A stretch of DNA of 64,000 bases, from NCBI RefSeq assembly GCF_021272345.1, contig NZ_JAJSDQ010000006.1, positions 1 to 64,000 of the forward strand, in the 5' to 3' direction. Shown one piece after another: positions 1 to 8,507 of this stretch. The DNA comes from Ornithinimicrobium sediminis (lineage in GTDB: Bacteria > Actinomycetota > Actinomycetes > Actinomycetales > Dermatophilaceae). Both the position numbers and the translations under genes were made by a program. The notes below the pieces were generated by a model, which was not told the DNA's origin, searched no databases, and saw nothing but the letters and a program-made list of their open reading frames with translations. How positions within the stretch are numbered: position 1 is the stretch's first letter; every line of letters starts with the position of its first letter.

Positions 1-83
1 GGTTTCAGATCAGCGCCGAGTTCTCCCATCCGGCCCGCGTGCAGTTAGACGCCACAGCGGCGCACATTCGCGCCGCGCTCTGA
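1..83 (+). CDS. C-terminal fragment of an unidentified protein (cut by window edge)
   Basis: The frame starting at base 3 is open from the left edge to a TGA at 81-83 and encodes 26 residues ending in HIRAAL. The composition is plausible for real coding sequence, with third positions mostly G or C. There is too little to assign a family. It points towards the convergent yoeB gene. It may equally be a chance open frame. Confidence 0.35.
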   Translation, partial: FQISAEFSHPARVQLDATAAHIRAAL

Positions 84-142
84 TGTCCGCTCTTGCCGCT
101 GCAAGCACGGCTACGAAGACCCGACCATGTGCCGCTGGGCGG

Positions 143-400
143 CTATCCGTAGTGATACCGGCAGGCGGCGATTCGGACTTCGCCCCCTGCGACCTTGTAG
201 ACGAGCCTGTGTTCGTCCGTGATGCGGCGCGACCAGTAGCCGGCGAAGTCGTGCTTGAGTGCCTCCGGCTTGCCGATCCCCTGGTTGCCGTTCCGCTGAA
301 TGTCCTTGAGGAGCAGGTTGATGCGCTTGAGGACCTTGCGGTCTTGCGACTGCCACCAGAGATAGTCCTCCCAAGCGTTCTCGTCCCAGACCAGCAGCAC
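143..400 (-). CDS. yoeB: YoeB-family toxin (ribosome-dependent mRNA interferase)
   Basis: An 85-residue protein of the RelE/YoeB fold, the toxin of the YefM-YoeB module. YoeB binds the ribosomal A site and cuts mRNA when freed from YefM. The sequence keeps the family signatures: the WDENAW N-terminus, the ITDEHRLVYK segment with catalytic Glu and Arg, and the CRYHYG C-terminus carrying the catalytic His-Tyr pair. Length matches the family (about 84-85). The longer upstream frame lies inside the antitoxin, so I take the GTG at 400, which gives the canonical MLLVWDENAW start. It lies 4 bases after the yefM stop, so the two are cotranscribed and probably translationally coupled. Confidence 0.93.
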   Translation of the reverse strand: MLLVWDENAWEDYLWWQSQDRKVLKRINLLLKDIQRNGNQGIGKPEALKHDFAGYWSRRITDEHRLVYKVAGGEVRIAACRYHYG

Positions 401-404
401 TCGG

Positions 405-662
405 TTAGTCCGTCTCGACCAGCTCGCGTGTCTGGCCCTCGCCTGCCTCGAGTCGCTCCATGGCGTCAAGGAGCCGTCGCGCGTTGGCGGGTGAGCGCAT
501 GAGGTAAGCGGTCTCGCGCAACGACTCGTAGTCCGCCAAGGAGACGATGACCACCGGGTCATGACCCGCGCGGGTGATCACGACCTCTTCGCGGTCGTCG
601 GTAACGCTGTCAAGGACCTCTGCGTAGCGGGCGCGCGACTCGGTGTAGCTCATCGTCTTCAT
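405..662 (-). CDS. yefM: YefM-family antitoxin
   Basis: An 85-residue Phd/YefM antitoxin that neutralises YoeB and represses the operon. The N-terminus (MKTMSYTESR) and the VVITRAGHDPVVIVSL segment are typical of the DNA-binding Phd fold. The C-terminal half (LMRSPANARRLLDAMERLEAGEG) is the YoeB-wrapping helix. The longer 120-residue frame is rejected because the ATG at 662 has a perfect AGGAGG at 668-673 and gives family length. The gene is first in a two-gene operon with yoeB. A pair of TGTACA-type hexamers sits directly upstream, consistent with autorepression. Confidence 0.92.
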   Translation of the reverse strand: MKTMSYTESRARYAEVLDSVTDDREEVVITRAGHDPVVIVSLADYESLRETAYLMRSPANARRLLDAMERLEAGEGQTRELVETD

Positions 663-667
663 GGCGA

Positions 668-690
668 CCTCCTGTACAGACAACTGTACG
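668..690 (-). promoter_or_regulatory. YefM operator overlapping the yefM ribosome binding site
   Basis: TGTACA at 673-678 and TGTACG at 685-690 lie 12 bases apart centre to centre, and GTACAG/CTGTAC forms an inverted repeat between them. TGTACA is the known core hexamer bound by E. coli YefM. The first hexamer touches the AGGAGG at 668-673, so bound antitoxin could block both transcription and ribosome access. Confidence 0.7.
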
Positions 691-827
691 TCGAGTCGAC
701 GGATACGGCAACGCTGCAGCTCGACGAGGCCATCACGCGCCGGAACGATCCGACACGTATCCGACACGCCGCAGAAACAAACAGCGGCCTGCCAAGGTGT
801 TTCCGCTGGTCAGGCCCCGATTGCTGA

Positions 828-904
828 TGGTGGACGTGAAGGGACTCGAACCCCTGACCTCTCGCGTGTGAAGCGAACGCTCTAACCAGCTGAGCTACAC
901 GTCC
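828..904 (-). tRNA. tRNA-Val (anticodon CAC), CCA encoded
   Basis: On the minus strand a cloverleaf folds with acceptor GGACGTG/CACGTCC, D arm GCTC/GAGC, anticodon stem TTCGC/GCGAG and loop TTCACAC. That gives anticodon CAC, reading GUG valine codons. The T arm contains GGTTCGAGTCC. The discriminator A at 831 is followed by encoded CCA (828-830). Confidence 0.97.
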
Positions 905-943
905 GTGCGAGCACGCACATTAGCCTGTCCTGACGGCGGCGGC

Positions 944-1207
944 CTAATCGTCCTTGCGCAGGCGCACCAGCGTGCCGAGCCCGGCAATGGCGAGCAGGCC
1001 GACCACCACCAGCAGGACGGTGAGCCACATCGCGCCACTCGTCGCGGCGTTGTACACCGACCACACCGCGCACACCAGTGCCAGCAGCCCGAGGCCCAGG
1101 GTGAGGGCGAGCTGGGGCGGGTCCTCGGTCAGCTTCTCCCCCTTGCCGATGCCCGGGTCTGAGTCGTCGGCCGGCGGGTGCGGGTTGCGCGGGTCGTTGG
1201 TACTCAT
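944..1207 (-). CDS. small two-helix membrane protein
   Basis: An 87-residue protein with a polar N-terminal third (MSTNDPRNPHPP start) and two hydrophobic helices at about residues 32-50 and 59-80, ending in a basic tail RLRKDD. No catalytic motif is visible. The layout resembles the neighbouring DUF6343-like protein, so the two may be diverged paralogues. The ATG at 1207 is chosen because upstream sequence reads into the neighbour in another frame and is compositionally poor. It lies last in a row of three minus-strand genes headed by pabC. Function unknown. Confidence 0.75.
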   Translation of the reverse strand: MSTNDPRNPHPPADDSDPGIGKGEKLTEDPPQLALTLGLGLLALVCAVWSVYNAATSGAMWLTVLLVVVGLLAIAGLGTLVRLRKDD

Positions 1208-1269
1208 ACTGTGATCGTCCCGCGTCGGGGCCGATCCCTCAACCGCGGACCGGGCGGACGAGGTGGTGC

Positions 1270-1554
1270 TCAGCCGGGCTCGCCCCGACGCTTGCGGCGC
1301 AGGACCACCCCGAGGTCGACCAGGGTCACGACCAGGAGCACCACCAGCATGACCGTGATCCAGCCCTCCCCGCCCACCGCGACGTTCCATACCGCGAAGA
1401 CCGTGAGGGCGACGAGCCCGAAGCTCGCCAGCACCAGTCGCAGGGTCAGCGCGCTGTGCGCCGGCGCCGCCCCGCCGATGCCGCCGGTGGGGTCGTGGTG
1501 GTCCGGCCGGGCCTTGCCCGGGTCCGGCCGGCGGTCGTCCTGCTGGGGGCTCAT
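1270..1554 (-). CDS. DUF6343-like small membrane protein
   Basis: A 94-residue protein: a charged Pro/Asp/His-rich N-terminal 30 residues, the segment HSALTLRLVLASFGLV that resembles actinobacterial DUF6343 proteins, and two transmembrane helices at about 37-57 and 66-84, followed by an RRKRRG anchor. Its ATG overlaps the pabC stop (ATGA), so it is translationally coupled to pabC. Function is unknown. The family call is from memory of the sequence pattern and is moderately certain. Confidence 0.75.
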   Translation of the reverse strand: MSPQQDDRRPDPGKARPDHHDPTGGIGGAAPAHSALTLRLVLASFGLVALTVFAVWNVAVGGEGWITVMLVVLLVVTLVDLGVVLRRKRRGEPG

Positions 1555-2468
1555 GGGTCGGGCTGCTCCGCGCTACGGCGATCAAAGATCTCCTGGGCAC
1601 GCTGGGTGAACGGCCCGGGTGAGGTGCTGAAGACGCGCTCGGGCAGGTCCGCCGCTGGGAGCTGCCCGGCCAGGGTGGAGACGGCGCCGGCCACGCGCAC
1701 GGCACCGATGCCCTGCACGTCCCGCGTGCTGGAGGTCAGCCAGGCCTCGTCGGCCTCGCTGAGGATCGACAGCGGCAGCTCGTCCTCGTGCACCTCGATG
1801 CCCTCGTCGGTCAGCCACTCGATGGTGACCGCACGGGTGATGCCGGCGAGCGGACCGGAGCGCAGCGAGGGCGTCAGGACGACGCCGTCGAGGACCACGA
1901 AGACGTTGGACCCCGTGCCCTCACACAGGTGCCCTCTGGTGTTGGCGAAGACGGCCTCCGAGGCACCGAGGTCCTTCGCCGCCGCGAGTGCGATCACGTT
2001 GTCGGCATACGAGGTGGTCTTCAGGCCCGCGGTGGCGGCCCGCTCGTTCCGGGTCCAGGGGACCACGGCGACCGTCGTGGACGGCTCGGGGCGTGGCGCG
2101 GGCCCCGCCGTCACGATGTAGGTCATCGGCCCACCGCTGCGGTCCGAGCCCAAGGGGCCGGGTCCGGCCGTGATGGTGTAGCGCAGACGCCCGAAGTCCA
2201 AGGGCCCGTCGGCCAGCACTGCGGCGATGCCCTCCTGCACGAGGCTGCGGTCCATGGCCGGCAGACCCAGGCCGCGCAGCGACCGGTCCATCCGGTCGTG
2301 GTGGCGGGTCAGCGCGAACACGTCGCTGCCGAGGACCTTCGCGGTCTCGAAGACACCGTCCCCCACGGTGATCCCGTGGTCGAGTGCGGCCAGCGCCGGA
2401 CCCTCGTCGATCCGGCGTCCGTTGACCCAGACCCGCACGGCCGTGCCGTCGTCATGTGCTCCACTCAT
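1551..2468 (-). CDS. pabC: aminodeoxychorismate lyase / class IV PLP aminotransferase
   Basis: A 305-residue fold-type IV PLP enzyme. The GDGVFETAKV motif near the N-terminus, the catalytic-lysine segment LKTTSYADN and the phosphate-binding GTGSNVF segment are all present. In this position and length the best call is PabC, which releases pyruvate from 4-amino-4-deoxychorismate to give p-aminobenzoate for folate. A branched-chain or D-amino-acid aminotransferase cannot be excluded by sequence alone. The start at 2468 (MSGAHDD) is preferred; an in-frame alternative lies at 2477. It diverges from pta with only 47 bases between start codons. Its stop overlaps the next gene by ATGA. Confidence 0.8.
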   Translation of the reverse strand: MSGAHDDGTAVRVWVNGRRIDEGPALAALDHGITVGDGVFETAKVLGSDVFALTRHHDRMDRSLRGLGLPAMDRSLVQEGIAAVLADGPLDFGRLRYTITAGPGPLGSDRSGGPMTYIVTAGPAPRPEPSTTVAVVPWTRNERAATAGLKTTSYADNVIALAAAKDLGASEAVFANTRGHLCEGTGSNVFVVLDGVVLTPSLRSGPLAGITRAVTIEWLTDEGIEVHEDELPLSILSEADEAWLTSSTRDVQGIGAVRVAGAVSTLAGQLPAADLPERVFSTSPGPFTQRAQEIFDRRSAEQPDP

Positions 2469-2502
2469 GGGTGTCACTCTGCCAGAGGGCAGCGGACCTC
2501 AC

Positions 2503-2508
2503 TAGGCT
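2503..2508 (+). promoter_or_regulatory. -10 box of pta (leaderless arrangement)
   Basis: TAGGCT ends 7 bases before the GTG at 2516, so transcription would start at or next to the start codon. No Shine-Dalgarno sequence precedes this GTG. Confidence 0.55.
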
Positions 2509-2515
2509 CGGTGGG

Positions 2516-4576
2516 GTGAATCCATCTCTGTATGTCGCGTCCGCGGAGTCCCAGTCCGGCAAGTCCGCCCTGGCGGTGGGCCTGCTCGCCGAGATGTCGA
2601 GTGCGGGTGGCCGGGTGGGAGTCTTCCGTCCCATCGTCCAGGACCGGGCCACCGACCCCCTGCTGGACCTGCTCCTCCCGCTGTCCACGACGGACACGCC
2701 GGTGGCGGAGTCCATCGGTGTCACCTATGACGCCGTCCACGACGACACCGAGCGCGCCGTCGGCACCATCGTCGAGCGCTTCCACGCCTACGCGGCGCAG
2801 CACGACGCCGTGCTGGTCGTCGGCTCCGACTTCACCGACGTGCCGACACCGACGGAGTTCAGTGTCAACGCCACGGTGGCCGCCAACATCGGCTCGCCCA
2901 TGCTGCTCGTGGTGCCGGCGGTCGAGCGGAGCACCGAGGAGGTGATCGTGGCCGTGGACCTGCTCCTGCAGGAGGCCCACGCCCGGCACGCCCGGGTCAG
3001 CGGCATCGTCGTGAACCGCGTCGACCCGGACGTCCGCGCCGCCACGCACACCCGCCTCACCGAGCACCTGGGAGCCTTCCCCGCCTACACCCTCCCTGCC
3101 GACCCGGTGCTGCAGGCGCCCACGGTCCGTGACGTCATGGACGCCGTCGACGGCACCTTGATGCTCGGCGACGAGGACCTGCTCTCTCGCGAGGCGATGG
3201 AGGTGATCGTCGCGGCGATGACCCTGCCCCACGTGCTGGACCGCATCATCGAAGGCTGCGTGATGATCTGCCCCAGCGACCGCGAGGCGGTGATGCTGGC
3301 CGCGATGCTCGCCCACAGCTCGAGCACCTTCCCGTCGCTGGCCGCCATGGTGCTCAACGGCGGCTTCCCGCTGAGCCCGCAGACCCAGCGGCTCGTCGAG
3401 GGCCTGCGGGTCGAGCTGCCGGTGATCACGACGGACGGCGGCACGATGGAGACCGCCACCGCCGCGGCACGCGCGACCGGCCGCATCACCGGGCAGACAC
3501 CGCGCAAGATCGAGCGTGCCCGCTCGCTCGTGCACGAGCACCTGGACCTGTCCCGGGTGCTGCCCTCGTCGCGCTCCACGGCCGGGGACGCCGTGACCCC
3601 CCTCATGTTCGAGCACCAGCTCACGGCACGCGCCCGCCGCACCGGTGCCCGGATCGTGCTGCCTGAGGGTCAGGAGGACCGCATCCTCCGGGCCGCCGAC
3701 ACCATCCTGGCCCGTGGGGTCTGCGACCTGGTCCTGCTCGGACAGGAGGAGACGATCCGCACCCGCGCGGCCGAGCTCGGCCTCGGCATCGACGCCGTGG
3801 AGGTCGTGGACCCGGTGACCGACCCCCGGCGTGAGCGGTTCGCGGAGCAGTACACCGAGCTCCGCGCCCACAAGGGCATGACGTTGGAGCAGGCGCACGA
3901 CGTCGTGGTGGACCCTGCCTACTTCGGCACCCTCATGGTCCTCAACGACCAGGCGGACGGCATGGTGAGCGGCTCCATCACCACGACAGCGCACACGATC
4001 AGGCCGGCGCTGGAGGTCATCCGCACCGCGGACGGGGTCTCGGTGGTCTCCAGCGTCTTCTTCATGTGTCTGGCCGACCGGGTGCTGGTCTACGGCGACT
4101 GCGCCATCAACCCCGACCCCGACCCCCAGCAGCTGGCCGACATCGCCATCTCCTCGGCCGCCACGGCCGAGCAGTTCGGGGTGGACCCCCTCGTGGCGAT
4201 GCTGTCCTACTCCACCGGCGGATCGGGCACCGGAGCCGACGTGGACAAGGTGCGTGCCGCGACGCGGATCGTGCAGGAGCGGGCCCCGCACCTGCACGTC
4301 GAGGGCCCGATCCAGTACGACGCCGCGGTCGACCCTGCGGTCGCCGCCACCAAGCTCAAGGACTCGACCGTGGCGGGCCGGGCCACGGTGCTGATCTTCC
4401 CCGACCTCAACACCGGCAACAACACCTACAAGGCAGTGCAGCGCAGCGCGTCGGCAGTGGCCATCGGCCCCGTGCTGCAGGGGCTGCGCAAGCCCGTCAA
4501 CGACCTGTCCCGGGGAGCGACCGTCCGGGACATCGTGAACACGATCGCCATCACCGCCATCCAGGCAAGGAGCTGA
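2516..4576 (+). CDS. pta: phosphate acetyltransferase
   Basis: A 686-residue long-form Pta that interconverts acetyl-CoA and acetyl phosphate. The N-terminal part has the P-loop-like SAESQSGKS segment (about residues 8-16) of the CobB/DRTGG-type regulatory region. The C-terminal 330 residues are the catalytic PTA domain, with GARIVLPEGQEDRILRA at its start, SGSITTTAHTIRPAL and LSYSTGGSGTG. The first residues of the open frame are discarded because GTG at 2516 gives the canonical NPSLYVASAESQSGKS start and follows a -10 box at leaderless spacing. It is in an operon with ackA, 6 bases downstream. Together they make acetate and ATP from acetyl-CoA. Confidence 0.95.
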   Translation: MNPSLYVASAESQSGKSALAVGLLAEMSSAGGRVGVFRPIVQDRATDPLLDLLLPLSTTDTPVAESIGVTYDAVHDDTERAVGTIVERFHAYAAQHDAVLVVGSDFTDVPTPTEFSVNATVAANIGSPMLLVVPAVERSTEEVIVAVDLLLQEAHARHARVSGIVVNRVDPDVRAATHTRLTEHLGAFPAYTLPADPVLQAPTVRDVMDAVDGTLMLGDEDLLSREAMEVIVAAMTLPHVLDRIIEGCVMICPSDREAVMLAAMLAHSSSTFPSLAAMVLNGGFPLSPQTQRLVEGLRVELPVITTDGGTMETATAAARATGRITGQTPRKIERARSLVHEHLDLSRVLPSSRSTAGDAVTPLMFEHQLTARARRTGARIVLPEGQEDRILRAADTILARGVCDLVLLGQEETIRTRAAELGLGIDAVEVVDPVTDPRRERFAEQYTELRAHKGMTLEQAHDVVVDPAYFGTLMVLNDQADGMVSGSITTTAHTIRPALEVIRTADGVSVVSSVFFMCLADRVLVYGDCAINPDPDPQQLADIAISSAATAEQFGVDPLVAMLSYSTGGSGTGADVDKVRAATRIVQERAPHLHVEGPIQYDAAVDPAVAATKLKDSTVAGRATVLIFPDLNTGNNTYKAVQRSASAVAIGPVLQGLRKPVNDLSRGATVRDIVNTIAITAIQARS

Positions 4577-4582
4577 CCGCTG

Positions 4583-5776
4583 ATGTCCGCCACCTCCCAC
4601 GTCCTCGTGGTCAACGCGGGGTCCTCCTCGCTGAAGTACCAGCTCATCGACCCCGACACGGGGGAGTCGGTGGCCGCGGGGATGGTCGAGCGGATCGGCC
4701 TGGAGACGGGGACGTCCCGGCACACCGTCGGTGGTGAGACGTTCCGGCGCGAGGTCACCTCCGCCGACCACGGCGCCGCCATCCACGTCCTGCAGGACGC
4801 CTTCCTGGAGCACGGCCCTTACCTGCGCGACCTCCACCTGGTCGCCGTGGGACACCGGGTCGTCCACGGCGGCGAGCGCTTCAGCGCCCCGGTCGTGGTG
4901 GACGACGACGTGGTCGAGGCCGTGCGCGAGCTCGTCCCCCTGGCGCCACTGCACAACCCCGCCAACCTGGCCGGCATCGAGGTGGCCCGCGAGGCCTTCC
5001 CGGACCTGCCCCAGGTGGCCGTCTTCGACACGGCCTTCCATGCCACGATCCCACCGGCCGCCAGCACGTATGCCGTGCCGAGCGCGTGGCGGGAGAGGTA
5101 CGGCGTGCGCAAGTACGGCTTCCACGGGACCTCGCACGCCTACGTGTCGAGACGCGTGGCCGGCCTCCTGGGACGTCCGTTGGAGGAGGTGCGCACCATC
5201 GTCCTGCACCTGGGCAACGGCGCCTCCGCCTGCGCGGTGGACGGAGGCCGCAGCGTCGACACCTCGATGGGCCTGTCCCCCCTGGACGGGCTCGTCATGG
5301 GGACCCGGCCGGGCGACCTCGACCCGTCGCTGCCCGCGCACCTCGGCCGGGTCGCGGGTCTGTCGGCCCAGGACTACGACGAGGCTCTCAGCAGGGGCAG
5401 CGGGCTCAAGGGGCTCACCGGGTCGAGCGACTTCCGTGAGGTCATGGAGATGCGGGCGGCCGGTGACAAGGCTGCGGTCCTCGCCTTCGACGTCGTCATC
5501 CACCGCATCGTGCGCCACGTCGGTGCGCTCGCTGCTGTGCTGGGCCGGGTGGACGCGGTGGCCTTCACCGCCGGGGTGGGTGAGCACGACCCCGTGGTGC
5601 GCGCCGCGGTGGCGGACCGGCTGGGGCTGCTCGGCGTCGACCTGGACCGGGAGGCCAACGACGGGGCCCACGGCGAGACGTGCATCAGCACCCCGGACAG
5701 CGACACCTCGCTGTGGGTGGTGCCCACCAACGAGGAGGGCGAGATCGCGCGACAGAGCGCCGAGCTGCTGCGCTGA
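4583..5776 (+). CDS. ackA: acetate kinase
   Basis: A 397-residue ASKHA-fold kinase, the normal length for AckA. It shows the N-terminal NAGSSSLKYQL motif, GHRVVHGG (substrate Arg region), FDTAFHATIPP with the catalytic Asp, KYGFHGTSHAYV, LHLGNGASACAV and the C-terminal FTAGVGEH. It transfers phosphate from acetyl phosphate to ADP. The ATG at 4583 is preceded by AAGGAG lying over the end of pta, implying coupled translation. The Pta-AckA pair also serves acetate uptake in the reverse direction. Confidence 0.97.
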   Translation: MSATSHVLVVNAGSSSLKYQLIDPDTGESVAAGMVERIGLETGTSRHTVGGETFRREVTSADHGAAIHVLQDAFLEHGPYLRDLHLVAVGHRVVHGGERFSAPVVVDDDVVEAVRELVPLAPLHNPANLAGIEVAREAFPDLPQVAVFDTAFHATIPPAASTYAVPSAWRERYGVRKYGFHGTSHAYVSRRVAGLLGRPLEEVRTIVLHLGNGASACAVDGGRSVDTSMGLSPLDGLVMGTRPGDLDPSLPAHLGRVAGLSAQDYDEALSRGSGLKGLTGSSDFREVMEMRAAGDKAAVLAFDVVIHRIVRHVGALAAVLGRVDAVAFTAGVGEHDPVVRAAVADRLGLLGVDLDREANDGAHGETCISTPDSDTSLWVVPTNEEGEIARQSAELLR

Positions 5777-5814
5777 GGGCCCCTCGGCCTCTGCGCCGCG
5801 GGGCCTTCCCTCAG
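5773..5814. terminator. bidirectional terminator built from both stop codons
   Basis: CTGAGGG (5773-5779) pairs with CCCTCAG (5808-5814), with an inner GGCCCC/GGGGCC stem. The TGA of ackA lies in the left arm and the TGA of the convergent MFS gene in the right arm. There is no T-tract, as is usual in high-GC actinobacteria. Confidence 0.7.
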
Positions 5815-7058
5815 ACCGGCGGGACGTCCTGGGTCGCCGGCCCATGCTCGGCGGCCAGCGCGACGTTGCGCATGGGCCCCCAGAGCCACACGAGCACCAC
5901 GAGGGAGCCGGCGAACGCGAACCAGAAGGCCGCCAGGACACCCCAGCGCGCGGCCACCAGGCCACCGATGAGCGTGCCGAGCGCGATGCCTCCTACCGAG
6001 CCGAGCAGGTAGACGCTGGTCACACGGCCCAGGACCGCGTCCGGCACGGCGCGCTGCCGCACCGTCGTGGACGTGGTCCCCCACACGGCGGCGTGGACGC
6101 CGAAGACGAAGAGGACCGCGACTGCGACCCACACCGCGCTGGTGAGTGCCAGGGCGGCATGGCTGAAGGTCTCCACCACCAGACCCGTGCGGAGCAGCAC
6201 GGCGTAGCCGAAGCGGGCCTCGAGCCGGGAGTAGAGCACCGAGCCCAGCACGGCACCTACGGCGACGGCGGAGAGCAGCACACCGAAGCCCACGTCGCCC
6301 AGGCCCAGCCGCTCCTGGGCGTAGAGGACGTAGACGCCATAGGCCGCTCCGAAGGTCACGTTGAAGAAGGTGATCATGAGCGCCAGGGTGCGCACGGGCG
6401 GGTGGCGCCACAGCCACACCGCGCCCTCCCGGGTCTGCCGGCGCAGCGGCGCACGGTGCTGCGGGACGACCCGTCGGGCGAGCCTCATCCGGCTCAGGAG
6501 TGCGACGCCGAGCAGGGCCAGCACGGCGTTGGCCCCGAACGCGAGCCACCCAGCCAGGGCGAACAAGGCCGCTCCCAGGGGCGGGCCTGCCAGCTGGTTG
6601 GTGATCATCGCCGAGCCGAAGATGCGCGCGTTGGCCTTGCCCAGGTGCTTCCGCGGCACGACGGCCACCGTGAGGGTCGAGGCGGCGTTGTCGGCGAACG
6701 CCTCGGCGGTGCCGAGGAGGAAGAACGTCACGTACAGCCACGGCAGCCCCACCATCCCGGTGCCGACGGCCAGCGCCAGCGCGCCGACGACCGCTGCCCG
6801 CAGGACGTCGGCGGTCATCACCAGCAGACGCCGGTCGACGCGGTCCACCACGGCCCCGGCGAGCAGGCCGAAGAAGAGCCACGGCACCCGTTGGGCGAAC
6901 ACGGCCATCGAGACCGCGAACGGGTCGCGGGTCAGCGAGGCGACCAGCAGCGGGCCGGCTGCCAGCAGGATGCCGTCACCCAGGTTGGTCGAGGTGGCAG
7001 CGCCGAACAGCCAACGGAAGTCGCGGCCGAGGGCGTCGGGGAGCAGCCGGGTGAGCAC
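5811..7058 (-). CDS. MFS transporter (EntS/MFS_3-type exporter)
   Basis: A 415-residue polytopic membrane protein with about 12 hydrophobic segments. It begins VLTRLLPDALGRDFRWLF and has the MFS loop 2-3 motif GAVVDRVDRRLLV. The pattern AATSTNLGDGILLAAGPLL in the first helix is typical of the MFS_3 (enterobactin exporter-like) group that exports small molecules or drugs. Substrate unknown. The GTG at 7058 is chosen because GGAGG lies 8 bases upstream and the longer frame adds a basic, non-membrane stretch. It is convergent with ackA and shares a terminator stem. Confidence 0.85.
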   Translation of the reverse strand: MLTRLLPDALGRDFRWLFGAATSTNLGDGILLAAGPLLVASLTRDPFAVSMAVFAQRVPWLFFGLLAGAVVDRVDRRLLVMTADVLRAAVVGALALAVGTGMVGLPWLYVTFFLLGTAEAFADNAASTLTVAVVPRKHLGKANARIFGSAMITNQLAGPPLGAALFALAGWLAFGANAVLALLGVALLSRMRLARRVVPQHRAPLRRQTREGAVWLWRHPPVRTLALMITFFNVTFGAAYGVYVLYAQERLGLGDVGFGVLLSAVAVGAVLGSVLYSRLEARFGYAVLLRTGLVVETFSHAALALTSAVWVAVAVLFVFGVHAAVWGTTSTTVRQRAVPDAVLGRVTSVYLLGSVGGIALGTLIGGLVAARWGVLAAFWFAFAGSLVVLVWLWGPMRNVALAAEHGPATQDVPPV

Positions 7059-7191
7059 GCGCCGGCCTCCTCGTCGTCCAGGGGCTGTCGGACGGGCCGC
7101 ACGACAACCGGCTGACTGTATGCCGTGCGGCACACCCGCAGCCACCCGGAGCGGGAAGCTGCAGGGACGGGACACCCGGGCGCAGCGGGCG

Positions 7192-8424
7192 TCAGCCGGG
7201 ACGCATCACGGTGCGGACGGCCACCTCTCGCTCCAGCGTGCGGTGCACCGGGCACTTCTCGGCAATCACCAGGAGCCGCTCGCGCTGCTCCGCCGTCACC
7301 GCCGGGTCGAACGCGATCTCCCGCGTGATCTGCTCCATGCTCGCGCCACCCTCGCAGTCCGCGCAGTCCCGGGCATGCACCCTGCCGTGCTCGAGCCGCA
7401 CCGTGGTCGAGCCGAACTCCCAGCCCTTGCGCCGGGCATACATCCGCATGGTCATCGAGGTGCACGCCCCCAGGCCGGCCAGCAGCAGCTCGTAGGGGGT
7501 GGGGCCGGAGTCCGCTCCCCCGACGCTCTCGGGCTCGTCGACGGTCCACCGGTGGTGCCGGACCTGGGCGTGGTGCACGAACCCGGAGGGGTCGCACTCG
7601 TGCACCGTCAGGACGGCCGGCTCGTCCGCGACGACGTCCGGGTCGGGCGATGCGACATACCGGTCGGCCCACGCGGCGATGACCGCTGCGGCGTACGCCG
7701 AGTCGGCCCGCCGGGAGAGCAGGTGGTCGGCCCCGTCGAGCGACACGAACGACTTGGGGTGACGTGCCCCGTCGAAGATCTGGCGGGCGTTGTCGACGGC
7801 GACCACCTGGTCCTGTGGGCAGTGCATGACCAGCAGTGCCGTCCCCTGCGCCGTCTGCTGTGCAGCACCGGCCCGCTCCCGCAGGTCGTCCAGGAACTGA
7901 CGCCGCAGCCGGAAGGGACGTCCCCCGATCGAGACCTCGAGCACGTCGCCCTCGTCGGTGTCGGTGCCGATGCCGGTGATGAGGTGCTCCACGTGGTCCG
8001 GGGACGCGGGGGCGCCGAGCGTCGCGACCGCCACGACTCCCTCGACGCGAGCAGCAGCAGCCAGCACGGCAGCCCCGCCCAACGAGTGACCGACGAGCAG
8101 CCGCGGGCTCTCGTAGCGGGCGCGCATCCACGCGGCCGCGGCTGCGATGTCGTCGACGTTGCTCCCGAAGGTGGAGTCGGCGAAGTCCCCGCCGGAGTCG
8201 CCCAGCCCGGTGAAGTCGAAGCGGAGCACCCCGAAGCCGCGCTCCGCCAGGGCGGCCGAGATGCGCGCGGCGGCGTGCGAGTCCTTGCTGCAGGTGAAGC
8301 AGTGGGCGAAGAGGGCGAAGGCGCGGGCCGGGCCTGCGGGCAGATGGAGCACCCCCGCCAGGTCCTCCCCCAGCGCTCCGGGGAAGGTCACCCGGGCGGT
8401 GCTGTGCGGTGAGGTGGTCGGCAT
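7192..8424 (-). CDS. bifunctional alpha/beta hydrolase - OsmC family protein
   Basis: A 410-residue fusion. Residues 1 to about 260 form an alpha/beta hydrolase with nucleophile motif GHSLGG, and the acid and His in MHCPQDQVV and GADHLL. Residues from about 270 form an OsmC/Ohr-like domain with the two redox-active cysteines in LAGLGACTSMT and EKCPVHRTLE. OsmC proteins reduce organic hydroperoxides, and the hydrolase half could release a peroxidic or acyl substrate. This fusion is found repeatedly in bacteria. The ATG at 8424 is chosen over upstream starts because family similarity begins at the FPGALGEDLAGVLHLP segment. Confidence 0.88.
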   Translation of the reverse strand: MPTTSPHSTARVTFPGALGEDLAGVLHLPAGPARAFALFAHCFTCSKDSHAAARISAALAERGFGVLRFDFTGLGDSGGDFADSTFGSNVDDIAAAAAWMRARYESPRLLVGHSLGGAAVLAAAARVEGVVAVATLGAPASPDHVEHLITGIGTDTDEGDVLEVSIGGRPFRLRRQFLDDLRERAGAAQQTAQGTALLVMHCPQDQVVAVDNARQIFDGARHPKSFVSLDGADHLLSRRADSAYAAAVIAAWADRYVASPDPDVVADEPAVLTVHECDPSGFVHHAQVRHHRWTVDEPESVGGADSGPTPYELLLAGLGACTSMTMRMYARRKGWEFGSTTVRLEHGRVHARDCADCEGGASMEQITREIAFDPAVTAEQRERLLVIAEKCPVHRTLEREVAVRTVMRPG

Positions 8425-8507
8425 GCGTCGAGCATGACGTATGCCGTGGGCCCGGCGCGACACCTCTGCCTCGGGAATGAGACGGGTCACCAGCGGGTTC
8501 GTCCACC

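Noticed and set aside
2474-5965. 1163-codon open frame on the minus strand over pta-ackA
   Set aside because: It is antisense to two certain enzymes, its product is His/Gly/Val/Arg-rich shadow sequence, and no domain is visible.
4731-7115. 794-codon plus-strand frame across ackA and the MFS gene
   Set aside because: It crosses two real genes out of frame and has the Thr/Ser/Arg/Pro composition typical of a frame-shifted shadow.
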